From assembly GCA_024763035.1 (NCBI GenBank), contig JANTGG010000014.1, positions 1 through 37,965 on the forward strand: a stretch of 37,965 bases of DNA. The letters run 5' to 3'. Positions 16,711-22,630 of this stretch are shown here, in pieces. Position numbers and translations under genes: made by a program. Numbering within the stretch: the first letter of the stretch is position 1; every line of letters starts with the position of its first letter. Origin of the DNA: Desulfocapsa sp. GTDB taxonomy: Bacteria > Desulfobacterota > Desulfobulbia > Desulfobulbales > Desulfocapsaceae. The notes below the pieces were generated by a model. It was given only the letters and a program-made list of their open reading frames with translations. It had not been told where the DNA came from and searched no databases.

Positions 16711-16752
16711 AAAAAAAAAGGTCTTCAGCACCAGGCTGAAAACCTTTTTTTT
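16711..16752. terminator. Bidirectional terminator, aconitase / desulforedoxin-like gene
   Basis: The stem AAGGTCTTCAGC pairs with GCTGAAAACCTT (one mismatch) across ACCAG. A run of A on the left and eight T on the right flank it, so it can end both the plus-strand aconitase transcript and the minus-strand oxygen-defence transcript. Confidence 0.9.
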
Positions 16753-16789
16753 ATACAATGCTATAAAGCGTCTCCAAAAACTGACTCTA

Positions 16790-17113
16790 TCAGTCAGCAA
16801 CTTCCATGGGACGTCCGCAGCATACAGGTACAGCATCGCCGCCATGCAGCTGCATGTACTTGTTACAGGTCGTACAGATCACAGTACACTCCTCCACCGC
16901 CTTATCTTCCGTGTAGGTGGTGGTTGCAGGTAATCCTTCGATGACAAAACGGGCAAGATTCTGTTTTGACGGAATATACTCACCGATGGCGACCATACGT
17001 TTGTTGTCTGCGGCACAATCTACAACAACCCGCCACAGGGTCTCCAGAGAGGCGGTCTCCTGCTCGTTTTCGGGGAGGAATTCAACCACATTTTTATCGA
17101 CTTGAATTTTCAT
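16790..17113 (-). CDS. Small protein with C-terminal desulforedoxin-like iron site
   Basis: A 107-residue protein of unknown role. The C-terminus reads C80-x2-C83, then 14 residues, then C98-C99-GRPM. This is the same pattern as the N-terminal Fe(Cys)4 site of the desulfoferrodoxin in this window (C10-x2-C13, C29-C30-GQPM), so a rubredoxin-like mononuclear iron centre is likely. The N-terminal 70 residues (MKIQVDKNVVEFLPENEQE) show no family I know. It lies 13 bp after the flavodiiron gene with AAGGAT before its ATG, and is the last gene of that operon. Inference: an electron carrier or regulator serving the flavodiiron protein. Confidence 0.75.
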   Translation of the reverse strand: MKIQVDKNVVEFLPENEQETASLETLWRVVVDCAADNKRMVAIGEYIPSKQNLARFVIEGLPATTTYTEDKAVEECTVICTTCNKYMQLHGGDAVPVCCGRPMEVAD

Positions 17114-17126
17114 TTCAGTATCCTTT

Positions 17127-18326
17127 CTAAGCAGATTCTTTTTCTTTTATTGCCCGACCAACAGTACGACCGAGTTCTATGCACTGTTCCAGATCAGGTT
17201 CTTCCGGAACATATTTTACCTTTAAGCCATCATCCACGATATCAAACTTCATATCTTCCATCGCCTGATTAAGCAGTTTTACAGACTCACCGGACCAGCC
17301 AAATGAACCAAATGCCGCACCAATCTTATTCTGCGGCCGGAGTCCCCGCATATACATGAGGAACCCTGCCATTCTCGGCAACAGTCCGTTGTTCAGAGTA
17401 GGGCATCCAAGCACAATGGCACTGGCATCAAGCACCTCACGCATAACATCACTGCGATGGTTGTAGCGAAGATTCAACAGTTCATAGGAAATACCTTCGT
17501 CCTGCAATCCGGCACCGACTTCCTTTGCCATCTCTTCTGTAGAATGCCACATGGTGTCGTAAATAACAAGTGCCTTACCGTTCCCTTCTCCCTTACTCCA
17601 CTTATCATACGCTTCAATGGCCATTCCGGGGTTGGTCCGCCAGATAACACCATGATCGGGAGCAATCATCTTTATCTCCAGTCCCATTTCAACGACCTTG
17701 GCAATCAGTTTTTTCACCAATGGCGAATAAAGAGTAAGGATATTGGCATAGTATTTTGTCAGCTCTTCCATAAGAATCGCCTGATCCACTTCATCGTCAA
17801 AGCGCTCACTGGTTCCGAGGTGCTCGCCAAAAGCATCCGAGGAGAAGAGGATCTGATCTTCCACAAGATAGGTAAACATGGAATCCGGCCAGTGCAGCAT
17901 ACGAGTTTCCAGAAAAGAGAGGGTCTTGGCACCAAGGCTCACATCTTCACCGGGCTTTGCGATCTGATAAGGCCAGTCTTCTTGATGGAAATGTTGCAAC
18001 AGAGCTTTTTCACCCATCTTGGAACAGATAAGCTTCTCGGGATTAATCAGTTTCACCATATCCGGTAGACTTCCTGAGTGATCCATTTCCACATGGTTGA
18101 CAACGATGTAGTCAATTTTAGCCGGATCCACAATCTCACGGATCCTGGCGAGCATATCATTTTTCTTTGATTTTTTTACCGTGTCAATCAGGGTGATTTT
18201 CTCATCCATAATCAGAAAAGCATTATAGGTGGTTCCCCGATTGGTGGAGTACCCGTGAAAATCACGAACATCCCAGTCGACCGCTCCAACCCAATACACA
18301 TTTTCCGTAAGTTTCACTGGATTCAT
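17127..18326 (-). CDS. Flavodiiron protein (rubredoxin:oxygen oxidoreductase type)
   Basis: Reduces oxygen (or nitric oxide) to harmless products with electrons from rubredoxin, in the cytoplasm. The N-terminal metallo-beta-lactamase-like domain has every diiron ligand: H78-x-E80-x-D82-H83 (NHVEMDHSG), H145, D164 and H225. The C-terminal flavodoxin domain (about 250-399) starts GKALVIYDTMWHSTEEMA and binds FMN. There is no fused rubredoxin, so it should use the separate rubredoxin gene 0.5 kb upstream in the direction of transcription. AGGAGG precedes the ATG. It sits 19 bp after the DsrE-like gene and 13 bp before the desulforedoxin-like gene, forming a three-gene unit. Confidence 0.95.
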   Translation of the reverse strand: MNPVKLTENVYWVGAVDWDVRDFHGYSTNRGTTYNAFLIMDEKITLIDTVKKSKKNDMLARIREIVDPAKIDYIVVNHVEMDHSGSLPDMVKLINPEKLICSKMGEKALLQHFHQEDWPYQIAKPGEDVSLGAKTLSFLETRMLHWPDSMFTYLVEDQILFSSDAFGEHLGTSERFDDEVDQAILMEELTKYYANILTLYSPLVKKLIAKVVEMGLEIKMIAPDHGVIWRTNPGMAIEAYDKWSKGEGNGKALVIYDTMWHSTEEMAKEVGAGLQDEGISYELLNLRYNHRSDVMREVLDASAIVLGCPTLNNGLLPRMAGFLMYMRGLRPQNKIGAAFGSFGWSGESVKLLNQAMEDMKFDIVDDGLKVKYVPEEPDLEQCIELGRTVGRAIKEKESA

Positions 18327-18345
18327 CTGTTTTCCTCCTGCTGAG

Positions 18346-18693
18346 TTAAAAATTTAATATTTCAAAACCGTTTTCAATATATTTCGTCATCCCCGGATGG
18401 CCTGACATATCATCAAGCAGGGGAAGACCCATTTTTTCTATTTTTTTAAGTGCCTGCATCTTCATTGAACAGGCCCGGCAGACACCTTCAAGCAGACCGG
18501 CATCGACCACCTGCACAAAGAGAGCGTGGAGGAAATGTTTTTCTTCCTGTATTTCAGGCAACAGGGCAGTAGCTTCCCCTTCGACTATAACCTTACACTC
18601 ATGCCCGGCGGCGTTCATTGCCAGTCCATTAAGGAGGACATGGATAAAGCACATGGGCTGTCCCTGGAATGCAACCAGTACTATTTTTTTCAT
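18346..18693 (-). CDS. DsrE-like small cytoplasmic protein
   Basis: 115 residues with a compact alpha/beta fold opening MKKIVLVAFQGQPMCFIHVLL and an AGHECKVIVEGEA strand, in the manner of DsrE/DsrF-like sulfur-relay proteins. It carries a C72-x2-C75 motif (VCRACSMKM) that could be redox active or hold a persulfide. Assignment to the DsrE fold is moderate; catalytic function is unknown. It leads the three-gene unit with the flavodiiron protein, which suggests a part in oxygen or sulfide stress. The ribosome site is weak. Confidence 0.65.
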   Translation of the reverse strand: MKKIVLVAFQGQPMCFIHVLLNGLAMNAAGHECKVIVEGEATALLPEIQEEKHFLHALFVQVVDAGLLEGVCRACSMKMQALKKIEKMGLPLLDDMSGHPGMTKYIENGFEILNF

Positions 18694-18762
18694 CTATATA
18701 CTCATTTTTAAAAGAAAATTCAAGAAGACGACAGATACAATTCTTTACTGTTAATACACAGG

Positions 18763-18793
18763 AACCGGGGAAAAGGTGAAATTCTCCCCGGTT
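18763..18793. terminator. GC-rich hairpin after the double rubredoxin gene
   Basis: AACCGGGGA (18763-18771) pairs with TCTCCCCGGTT (18783-18793), one bulge. The T run on the plus strand is short (TTTTCG) and absent on the minus strand, so it is a weak terminator or an mRNA 3' end stabiliser for the rubredoxin message. Confidence 0.5.
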
Positions 18794-18812
18794 TTCGTTC
18801 ATTCTGCGAAAT

Positions 18813-19226
18813 CTACATTTCGGAAAATTCGTCTTTCCCAGCCCCACAAACGGGGCATTCAAAGTCATCTGGCAGATCCTCAAAAGCTGTTCCGGGAGCA
18901 ACACCCTCCGCATCATCTCCCGCATCCGGATCATAGACATATCCGCAAATATCACACCTGTACTTCTTCATACCACTCTCCGTTTTTTTGGTTTCTGTTT
19001 GTTCCGGTGCTGTAGCCGACGTATTTTCGGCATGTACTGACCCCGGTCCCGCCAATGGTCTGAATGCCTTTACAGAGGCACCGCAAACCGGACACTTCCA
19101 TCCTTCCGGAAGATCCTTAAACTGTGTTCCTTTCTTGACCTTTCCCTTGCGATCCCCCTTGTCGGGGTCATAAATATAGCCACAGTTCAACGACTGGCAC
19201 TGGTACATTTCCTCTGGCGACGACAT
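18813..19226 (-). CDS. Two-domain rubredoxin (CX4C + CX2C)
   Basis: An electron carrier of 137 residues with two rubredoxin domains joined by a Thr/Glu-rich linker (about 62-85). Domain 1 binds iron through C10, C15, C45 and C48; the C10-x4-C15 spacing is the unusual one described for Desulfovibrio type II rubredoxin. Domain 2 has the standard C91-x2-C94 with C124 and C127. Both contain YxYDPxxGD and DLPxxxxCPVCGA. AAGGAG precedes the ATG. It likely feeds the flavodiiron protein and perhaps rubrerythrin and desulfoferrodoxin encoded on either side. Two domains of different spacing suggest two reduction potentials or partners. Confidence 0.92.
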   Translation of the reverse strand: MSSPEEMYQCQSLNCGYIYDPDKGDRKGKVKKGTQFKDLPEGWKCPVCGASVKAFRPLAGPGSVHAENTSATAPEQTETKKTESGMKKYRCDICGYVYDPDAGDDAEGVAPGTAFEDLPDDFECPVCGAGKDEFSEM

Positions 19227-19323
19227 GCTTGCACTCCTTCTTTGTTCATACTTTTTTTTACTATTTCAGACACAACACTGCATTACGCGATTAGCAGCAA
19301 AGCACAGTTGAACGCTCTTTGAT

Positions 19324-19366
19324 GGAGAAAGTCGCCCCTGCCATATCGCTCGCAGGGGCAAGCTCC
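19324..19366. repeat. REP-like palindrome, copy 1
   Basis: GCCCCTGC (19334-19341) and GCAGGGGC (19352-19359) form a perfect 8-bp stem, enclosed by outer GGAG and CTCC. The right side read in reverse is GGAGCTTGCCCC, shared with the element at 25068-25105 (GGAGCTTGTCC). It lies in the 228-bp gap between desulfoferrodoxin and rubredoxin genes, where no other feature was seen. Confidence 0.5.
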
Positions 19367-19454
19367 TACAATTTCAGTCCATAGTTACCTGAGCTTCAGT
19401 GCTACACAAAATAGAATACTTTCCGATCAATCTCTTTAAAATCTACAGTAGAGA

Positions 19455-19829
19455 TCAAGCCTTCCAGACACCGTGCAGATTACAGTGGGCACGGGCTGTA
19501 GGTGCATCGGCAGATGTCAGGAAAACTGCTTCCGGGGCATCACCGGGACTCAGGAACTGTCTGTAGCAGGTGTCGCCGGCAATAAGCTCAATCCACTCAA
19601 TAAAATGATCGTCAGCCATTGGATGGGCAACACTTCCCACGCTCACCTTGTAACCACCGTCAATTTTTTCAATCACCGGGACATGTTTCTCCTGTGCAGC
19701 ATCAACGGTGTTTTCTTTCAGATAATTCATGGGCTGCCCGCAGCAGCTCATGGAACCGGCGCCGGCATGCACAACCTCTGCAACATTTCCGCAGACACCA
19801 CATTGATAAATTCCCAATTTTTCAGCCAT
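19455..19829 (-). CDS. dfx: Desulfoferrodoxin (2Fe superoxide reductase)
   Basis: Reduces superoxide to hydrogen peroxide without forming oxygen. The N-terminal desulforedoxin domain binds Fe(Cys)4 through C10, C13, C29 and C30; the catalytic domain has the E47-K48-H49 active-site motif, H69, H75, C116 and H119 for the Fe(His)4Cys centre. The length of 124 residues is typical of class I enzymes. AGGAGG precedes the ATG. It lies 39 bp after the peroxiredoxin gene, which can remove the peroxide it makes; electrons would come from rubredoxin. Confidence 0.97.
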   Translation of the reverse strand: MAEKLGIYQCGVCGNVAEVVHAGAGSMSCCGQPMNYLKENTVDAAQEKHVPVIEKIDGGYKVSVGSVAHPMADDHFIEWIELIAGDTCYRQFLSPGDAPEAVFLTSADAPTARAHCNLHGVWKA

Positions 19830-19868
19830 AATACACCTCCTGTTAAAAACACGTTAAAAAGAATCTGT

Positions 19869-20465
19869 TTAATCGTCCTTGTGGTCAGCGAGATATTTTG
19901 CAACACCCTCGGCCGTGGGGGTCATTGCCTCATCACCCTTGTTCCAGTTTGCAGGACACACATCACCAAATTCTTCAGTAAACTGCAGGGCATCAAGCAT
20001 ACGCAGAGCCTCGGCAACACTGCGACCCAGGGGAAGATCGTTCACCACCTGGTGACGAACGATGCCATCTTTGTCGATGAGATAGAGACCACGCAGAGCA
20101 ATTCCTGCATCAAGCAATACACCGTAATTACTAGAAATGGATTTGTCCAGATCGGCAACCAGAGGAAATTGCACATTCCCGATTCCGCCATCATTTACTG
20201 CCGTATTCTTCCACGCCAGGTGGGAAAAGTGGGAGTCCACCGAAACACCTACCACTTCACAGTTTTTTTCCTTAAATTGATCTACGGCCTTATGAAAGGC
20301 AATGATCTCCGAGGGGCAGACAAATGTAAAATCCAAGGGATAAAAGAAAAGAAGGACGTAGCTGCCGCGCATCCCGGAAAGTGTAAACTCCTCATTGAAC
20401 GTATTGTCCGGCATAACAGCCGTCGCGGTGAAATCAGGTGCTTCATTGGTTACTAAAGGTTTCAT
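19869..20465 (-). CDS. Typical 2-Cys peroxiredoxin (AhpC/Prx1 type)
   Basis: Reduces hydrogen peroxide and organic peroxides. Peroxidatic C50 is in FYPLDFTFVCPSE and resolving C170 in FGDVCPANW, with the usual C-terminal helix after it. A GGIG segment at 93-96 matches the loop linked to sensitivity to over-oxidation in Prx1-type enzymes. The length of 198 residues is normal and GGAGAT precedes the ATG. It lies 39 bp upstream of desulfoferrodoxin, probably in one transcript. The reductase is not encoded beside it; rubredoxin- or thioredoxin-linked reduction is possible. Confidence 0.94.
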   Translation of the reverse strand: MKPLVTNEAPDFTATAVMPDNTFNEEFTLSGMRGSYVLLFFYPLDFTFVCPSEIIAFHKAVDQFKEKNCEVVGVSVDSHFSHLAWKNTAVNDGGIGNVQFPLVADLDKSISSNYGVLLDAGIALRGLYLIDKDGIVRHQVVNDLPLGRSVAEALRMLDALQFTEEFGDVCPANWNKGDEAMTPTAEGVAKYLADHKDD

Positions 20466-20577
20466 TCATATCTCCATATTTGATAGTTTTACAGTACGTG
20501 CTGAGCTGCCGGATCCGTTTGCAACGTCATCAGCAGGATCAGAGGCTTACAGTGGGGGGGGTATAGCAAGACAACAT

Positions 20578-21153
20578 TTACCAGTTCTCCGCCAACAGCT
20601 CAAAATATGCCCGGGGATGACTGCATGCAGGGCATTTTTTCGGAGCCTCGCTGCCTGTATGTGTAAACCCGCATTTGGCACAGTACCAGGTCTGTTCTTC
20701 ATCTTTTGTAAACACCTTATCCGCCTCTATATTGGCAATAAGGGCACGGTACATCTTCGCATGCTGTTTTTCGGCAACAGCGATGGACCGCATGGCTGCC
20801 GCTATCACGGGGAAACCTTCCTCATCTGCAATATCAGCAAATTCCGGATACATGGTCTCAAACTCATGTTCTTCACCCATAGCAGCATTTTTGAGATTCT
20901 CAACAGTATCTGCAGGTGCCGCAGCAGGAAAAGATGCCGAGATTGCCACATCTCCTCCCTCCAAAAATTTCAGCAGCGTCTTCGCATGTGCCCGCTCCTG
21001 CTCTGCGGTACGTTCAAAAAGAGCTGCGACCTGCACATACCCTTCCTTCTTGGCAACTTTTGCATAATAGGAATAACGGTTCCTTGCCTGCGACTCACCC
21101 GCAAAAGCGGTCATGATATTTATCTCTGTTCTCGTTCCCTTTACATTCGCCAT
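20578..21153 (-). CDS. rbr: Rubrerythrin
   Basis: A peroxide reductase of anaerobes, 191 residues. The N-terminal ferritin-like four-helix domain holds the diiron ligands (AFAGESQARNRY, AEQERAHAK, EHEFETMYP, AVAEKQHAKMY). The C-terminal rubredoxin domain is WYCAKCGFTHTG with CPACSHPRAYFELL. The frame extends two codons upstream to a TTG, but the ATG at 21153 is correctly placed behind GAGAGGG. It follows the Fur/PerR-type repressor gene by 19 bp, so the two are probably one operon under that repressor's control. A 112-bp gap containing a run of eight G separates it from the peroxiredoxin gene. Confidence 0.96.
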   Translation of the reverse strand: MANVKGTRTEINIMTAFAGESQARNRYSYYAKVAKKEGYVQVAALFERTAEQERAHAKTLLKFLEGGDVAISASFPAAAPADTVENLKNAAMGEEHEFETMYPEFADIADEEGFPVIAAAMRSIAVAEKQHAKMYRALIANIEADKVFTKDEEQTWYCAKCGFTHTGSEAPKKCPACSHPRAYFELLAENW

Positions 21154-21172
21154 AACCAAACCCTCTCCATCC

Positions 21173-21841
21173 TTATGCTTTTAACGCAGTTTTACCTTCA
21201 TCAGTGATTTCATACTTACAGCGGACAGGACTTTCCACAAGACCCTTCTTCTTCAGAGCTGTAATCCGGCAGCTGACTTGTTTGGTTTCAAGTCCCGTTG
21301 CCGCTGCGATATCTTTGGACGCACACGGCCCGTCACACTTGCCCATCGCTTCAAGTACCTGTTTCTGCTCATCTGTTAATCCACCTTTTTTACATCCACA
21401 ACCCATATCACCAACTCCTTTGTTTTCTTTCCTGTCTGTTTTTGATTTTGTTTTTATCAGCTTTTTCTGACATTTAGGACAAAGACCACTGACCTCAAGA
21501 CGAAATCCTGTGATCTCATACCCCTTCATCGTATCATACTTTGGGACATCCATTCCACTCTTGTCCAGATCCAGATTCTCAACCTGCTGACACTGAACAC
21601 AATAAATATGATCATGATCTTCAACTATCGCATCAAACCGCTTCTGACGACCACTGATCTCAAGCTTGCGGATAACACCAACATCTGACAGAATCTCAAG
21701 ATTCCGATAAACGGTAGCAAGACTTATCCTGGGCATGGTCTTTCTCACCCGCTCATACAGCTCGTCTGCGGTTAAATGCCCTTTACTCTTTTTTAATTCA
21801 CGCAGGATCATTTCCCGCTGATTTGTCATTCGTAATTGCAT
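21173..21841 (-). CDS. Fur/PerR-type repressor fused to a Cys-rich winged-helix domain
   Basis: A 222-residue metal-dependent repressor, far longer than the usual 140-150. The N-terminal part is a complete Fur-family protein: winged helix with ISLATVYRNLEILSDVGVI, metal-site EDHDHIYC, and two structural zinc pairs CVQC and CPKC. After a Lys-rich linker comes a 77-residue extension starting MGCGCKKGGLTDEQ, with a second winged helix (DIAAATGLETKQVSCRITALKK) and further Cys. The start is ATG at 21841 behind AAGGAGGG; an upstream extension to 21922 is unlikely. PerR rather than Fur function is inferred from the rubrerythrin gene 19 bp downstream. At the position of B. subtilis PerR Asp104 my alignment gives Asn, so peroxide sensing is not certain. 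Confidence 0.85.
   Translation of the reverse strand: MQLRMTNQREMILRELKKSKGHLTADELYERVRKTMPRISLATVYRNLEILSDVGVIRKLEISGRQKRFDAIVEDHDHIYCVQCQQVENLDLDKSGMDVPKYDTMKGYEITGFRLEVSGLCPKCQKKLIKTKSKTDRKENKGVGDMGCGCKKGGLTDEQKQVLEAMGKCDGPCASKDIAAATGLETKQVSCRITALKKKGLVESPVRCKYEITDEGKTALKA
21415..21421 (-). promoter_or_regulatory. Internal ribosome site before the fused winged-helix domain
   Basis: Within the repressor gene, AAAGGAG lies 8 nt before the ATG at 21406, which begins the segment MGCGCKKGG. Sequence and spacing are ideal, so the C-terminal domain could be made separately (78 codons including the stop) as well as in the fusion. It may be a relic of two once-separate genes. Confidence 0.6.
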
Positions 21842-21850
21842 ATACCCTCC

Positions 21851-21867
21851 TTGATAATTATTTTCAA
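21851..21867. promoter_or_regulatory. Fur/PerR-type operator before the repressor gene
   Basis: TTGATAATTATTTTCAA is a near-perfect inverted repeat. Its central 15 bp match the 7-1-7 Fur consensus TGATAATNATTATCA at 13 of 14 informative positions. It ends about 10 bp upstream of the repressor ATG, abutting the ribosome site, and points to autoregulation of the repressor-rubrerythrin operon. Confidence 0.7.
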
Positions 21868-21917
21868 ATGTAAGTGATAACTTTTTGCAAGTCAAGTGTT
21901 TTTCACACATATATTTC

Positions 21918-22003
21918 AGCACCGCACAAATTCTTTCGTGTTTTTCTGAAAAGAATCTGTGAAGGTGCTTATCCCGGCGTACCGTTCATCACCGGTGCTG
22001 GGA
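21918..22003 (+). repeat. Two-hairpin intergenic repeat, copy 2
   Basis: The long hairpin pairs 21918-21937 (starts AGCACC) with 21948-21969 (ends GGTGCT), followed by a short hairpin pairing CCGG (21974-21977) with CCGG (21992-21995) across a 14-nt loop ending GTTCATCA. It lies upstream of the repressor gene, so it may overlap that gene's promoter region. Same family as 2329-2435 and 35989-36092. Confidence 0.7.
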
Positions 22004-22023
22004 AATATCAGAAGGCATAAAAA

Positions 22024-22052
22024 AACCAGCCACGAACCTGTCGTGGCTGGTT
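22024..22052 (-). terminator. Rho-independent terminator of the DUF1566-type gene
   Basis: A perfect 12-bp stem AACCAGCCACGA / TCGTGGCTGGTT with a 5-nt loop. On the minus strand it is followed by a run of seven T, so it ends the transcript coming from 22091-22573 and probably the whole selenoprotein operon. Confidence 0.9.
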
Positions 22053-22090
22053 AAAGGGGAATTGCTGATCCCCATGTGTCGGTGGAGGGA

Positions 22091-22573
22091 TCAGGGGAGA
22101 GTGCGGACGGGGAGTGCACGGCGTCCTCCGCCGCTTCCGCGATGCAACCTCCGACTCACCCCATAATTAAATCCGTAGGCTAGACCTTTGTTGTTTGCCG
22201 TCCTTCGTGCCGTCCACACCCATGGGCCGGTAACCTTAATCTTGTCTGTGATCAGATCAACGGATTGTGAGTAGTCCTGTCCCTTGATCTTTTTTTTATT
22301 ACCATATAGTGAGGCAAGCTCTGAGGCCACCGGCATCCGCCAGTCATTATAACCGCCCGCTGAATAGTTTTTGCAGTACGCAACGGCAGCAGACCAGTTG
22401 ATATTCGAACCATTGTCCTGAGCCGCCCACATAAGCCCTTTCTGATGATCTTTCACCATACCGTTGGGCAGCACCTCAAAACGCCCTTCTGCATAGCTCC
22501 CTCCAGCTGCCAGCAGACACAGGACGCAGCAGAAAAGCATGGCCGAGATGCCTTTCATCAGGTGTCTCTTCAT
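22091..22573 (-). CDS. Secreted DUF1566-type (Lcl C-terminal domain-like) protein
   Basis: 160 residues, with a signal peptide (ISAMLFCCVLCLLAAGGSYA) and then a single DUF1566-like domain: FEVLPNGMVKDHQKGLMWAAQ, NWSAAVAYCKNY, GYNDWRMPVASELASLY and a C-terminal WVWTARRTANNKG. This fold resembles C-type lectin/FGE-type modules and is abundant in Desulfobacterota exported proteins; its ligand is unknown. The extreme C-terminus is Arg/Gly-rich (RRLHRGSGGGRRALPVRTLP). It lies 57 bp after the rhodanese-ferritin gene and before a strong terminator, so it may be co-transcribed, but its function need not be linked. Confidence 0.8.
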   Translation of the reverse strand: MKRHLMKGISAMLFCCVLCLLAAGGSYAEGRFEVLPNGMVKDHQKGLMWAAQDNGSNINWSAAVAYCKNYSAGGYNDWRMPVASELASLYGNKKKIKGQDYSQSVDLITDKIKVTGPWVWTARRTANNKGLAYGFNYGVSRRLHRGSGGGRRALPVRTLP

Positions 22574-22630
22574 TGTATTCTCCTTGTGTTGGTGTTCTTC
22601 TCGTTTATACGAGTCGCCATTCTCATCAAA

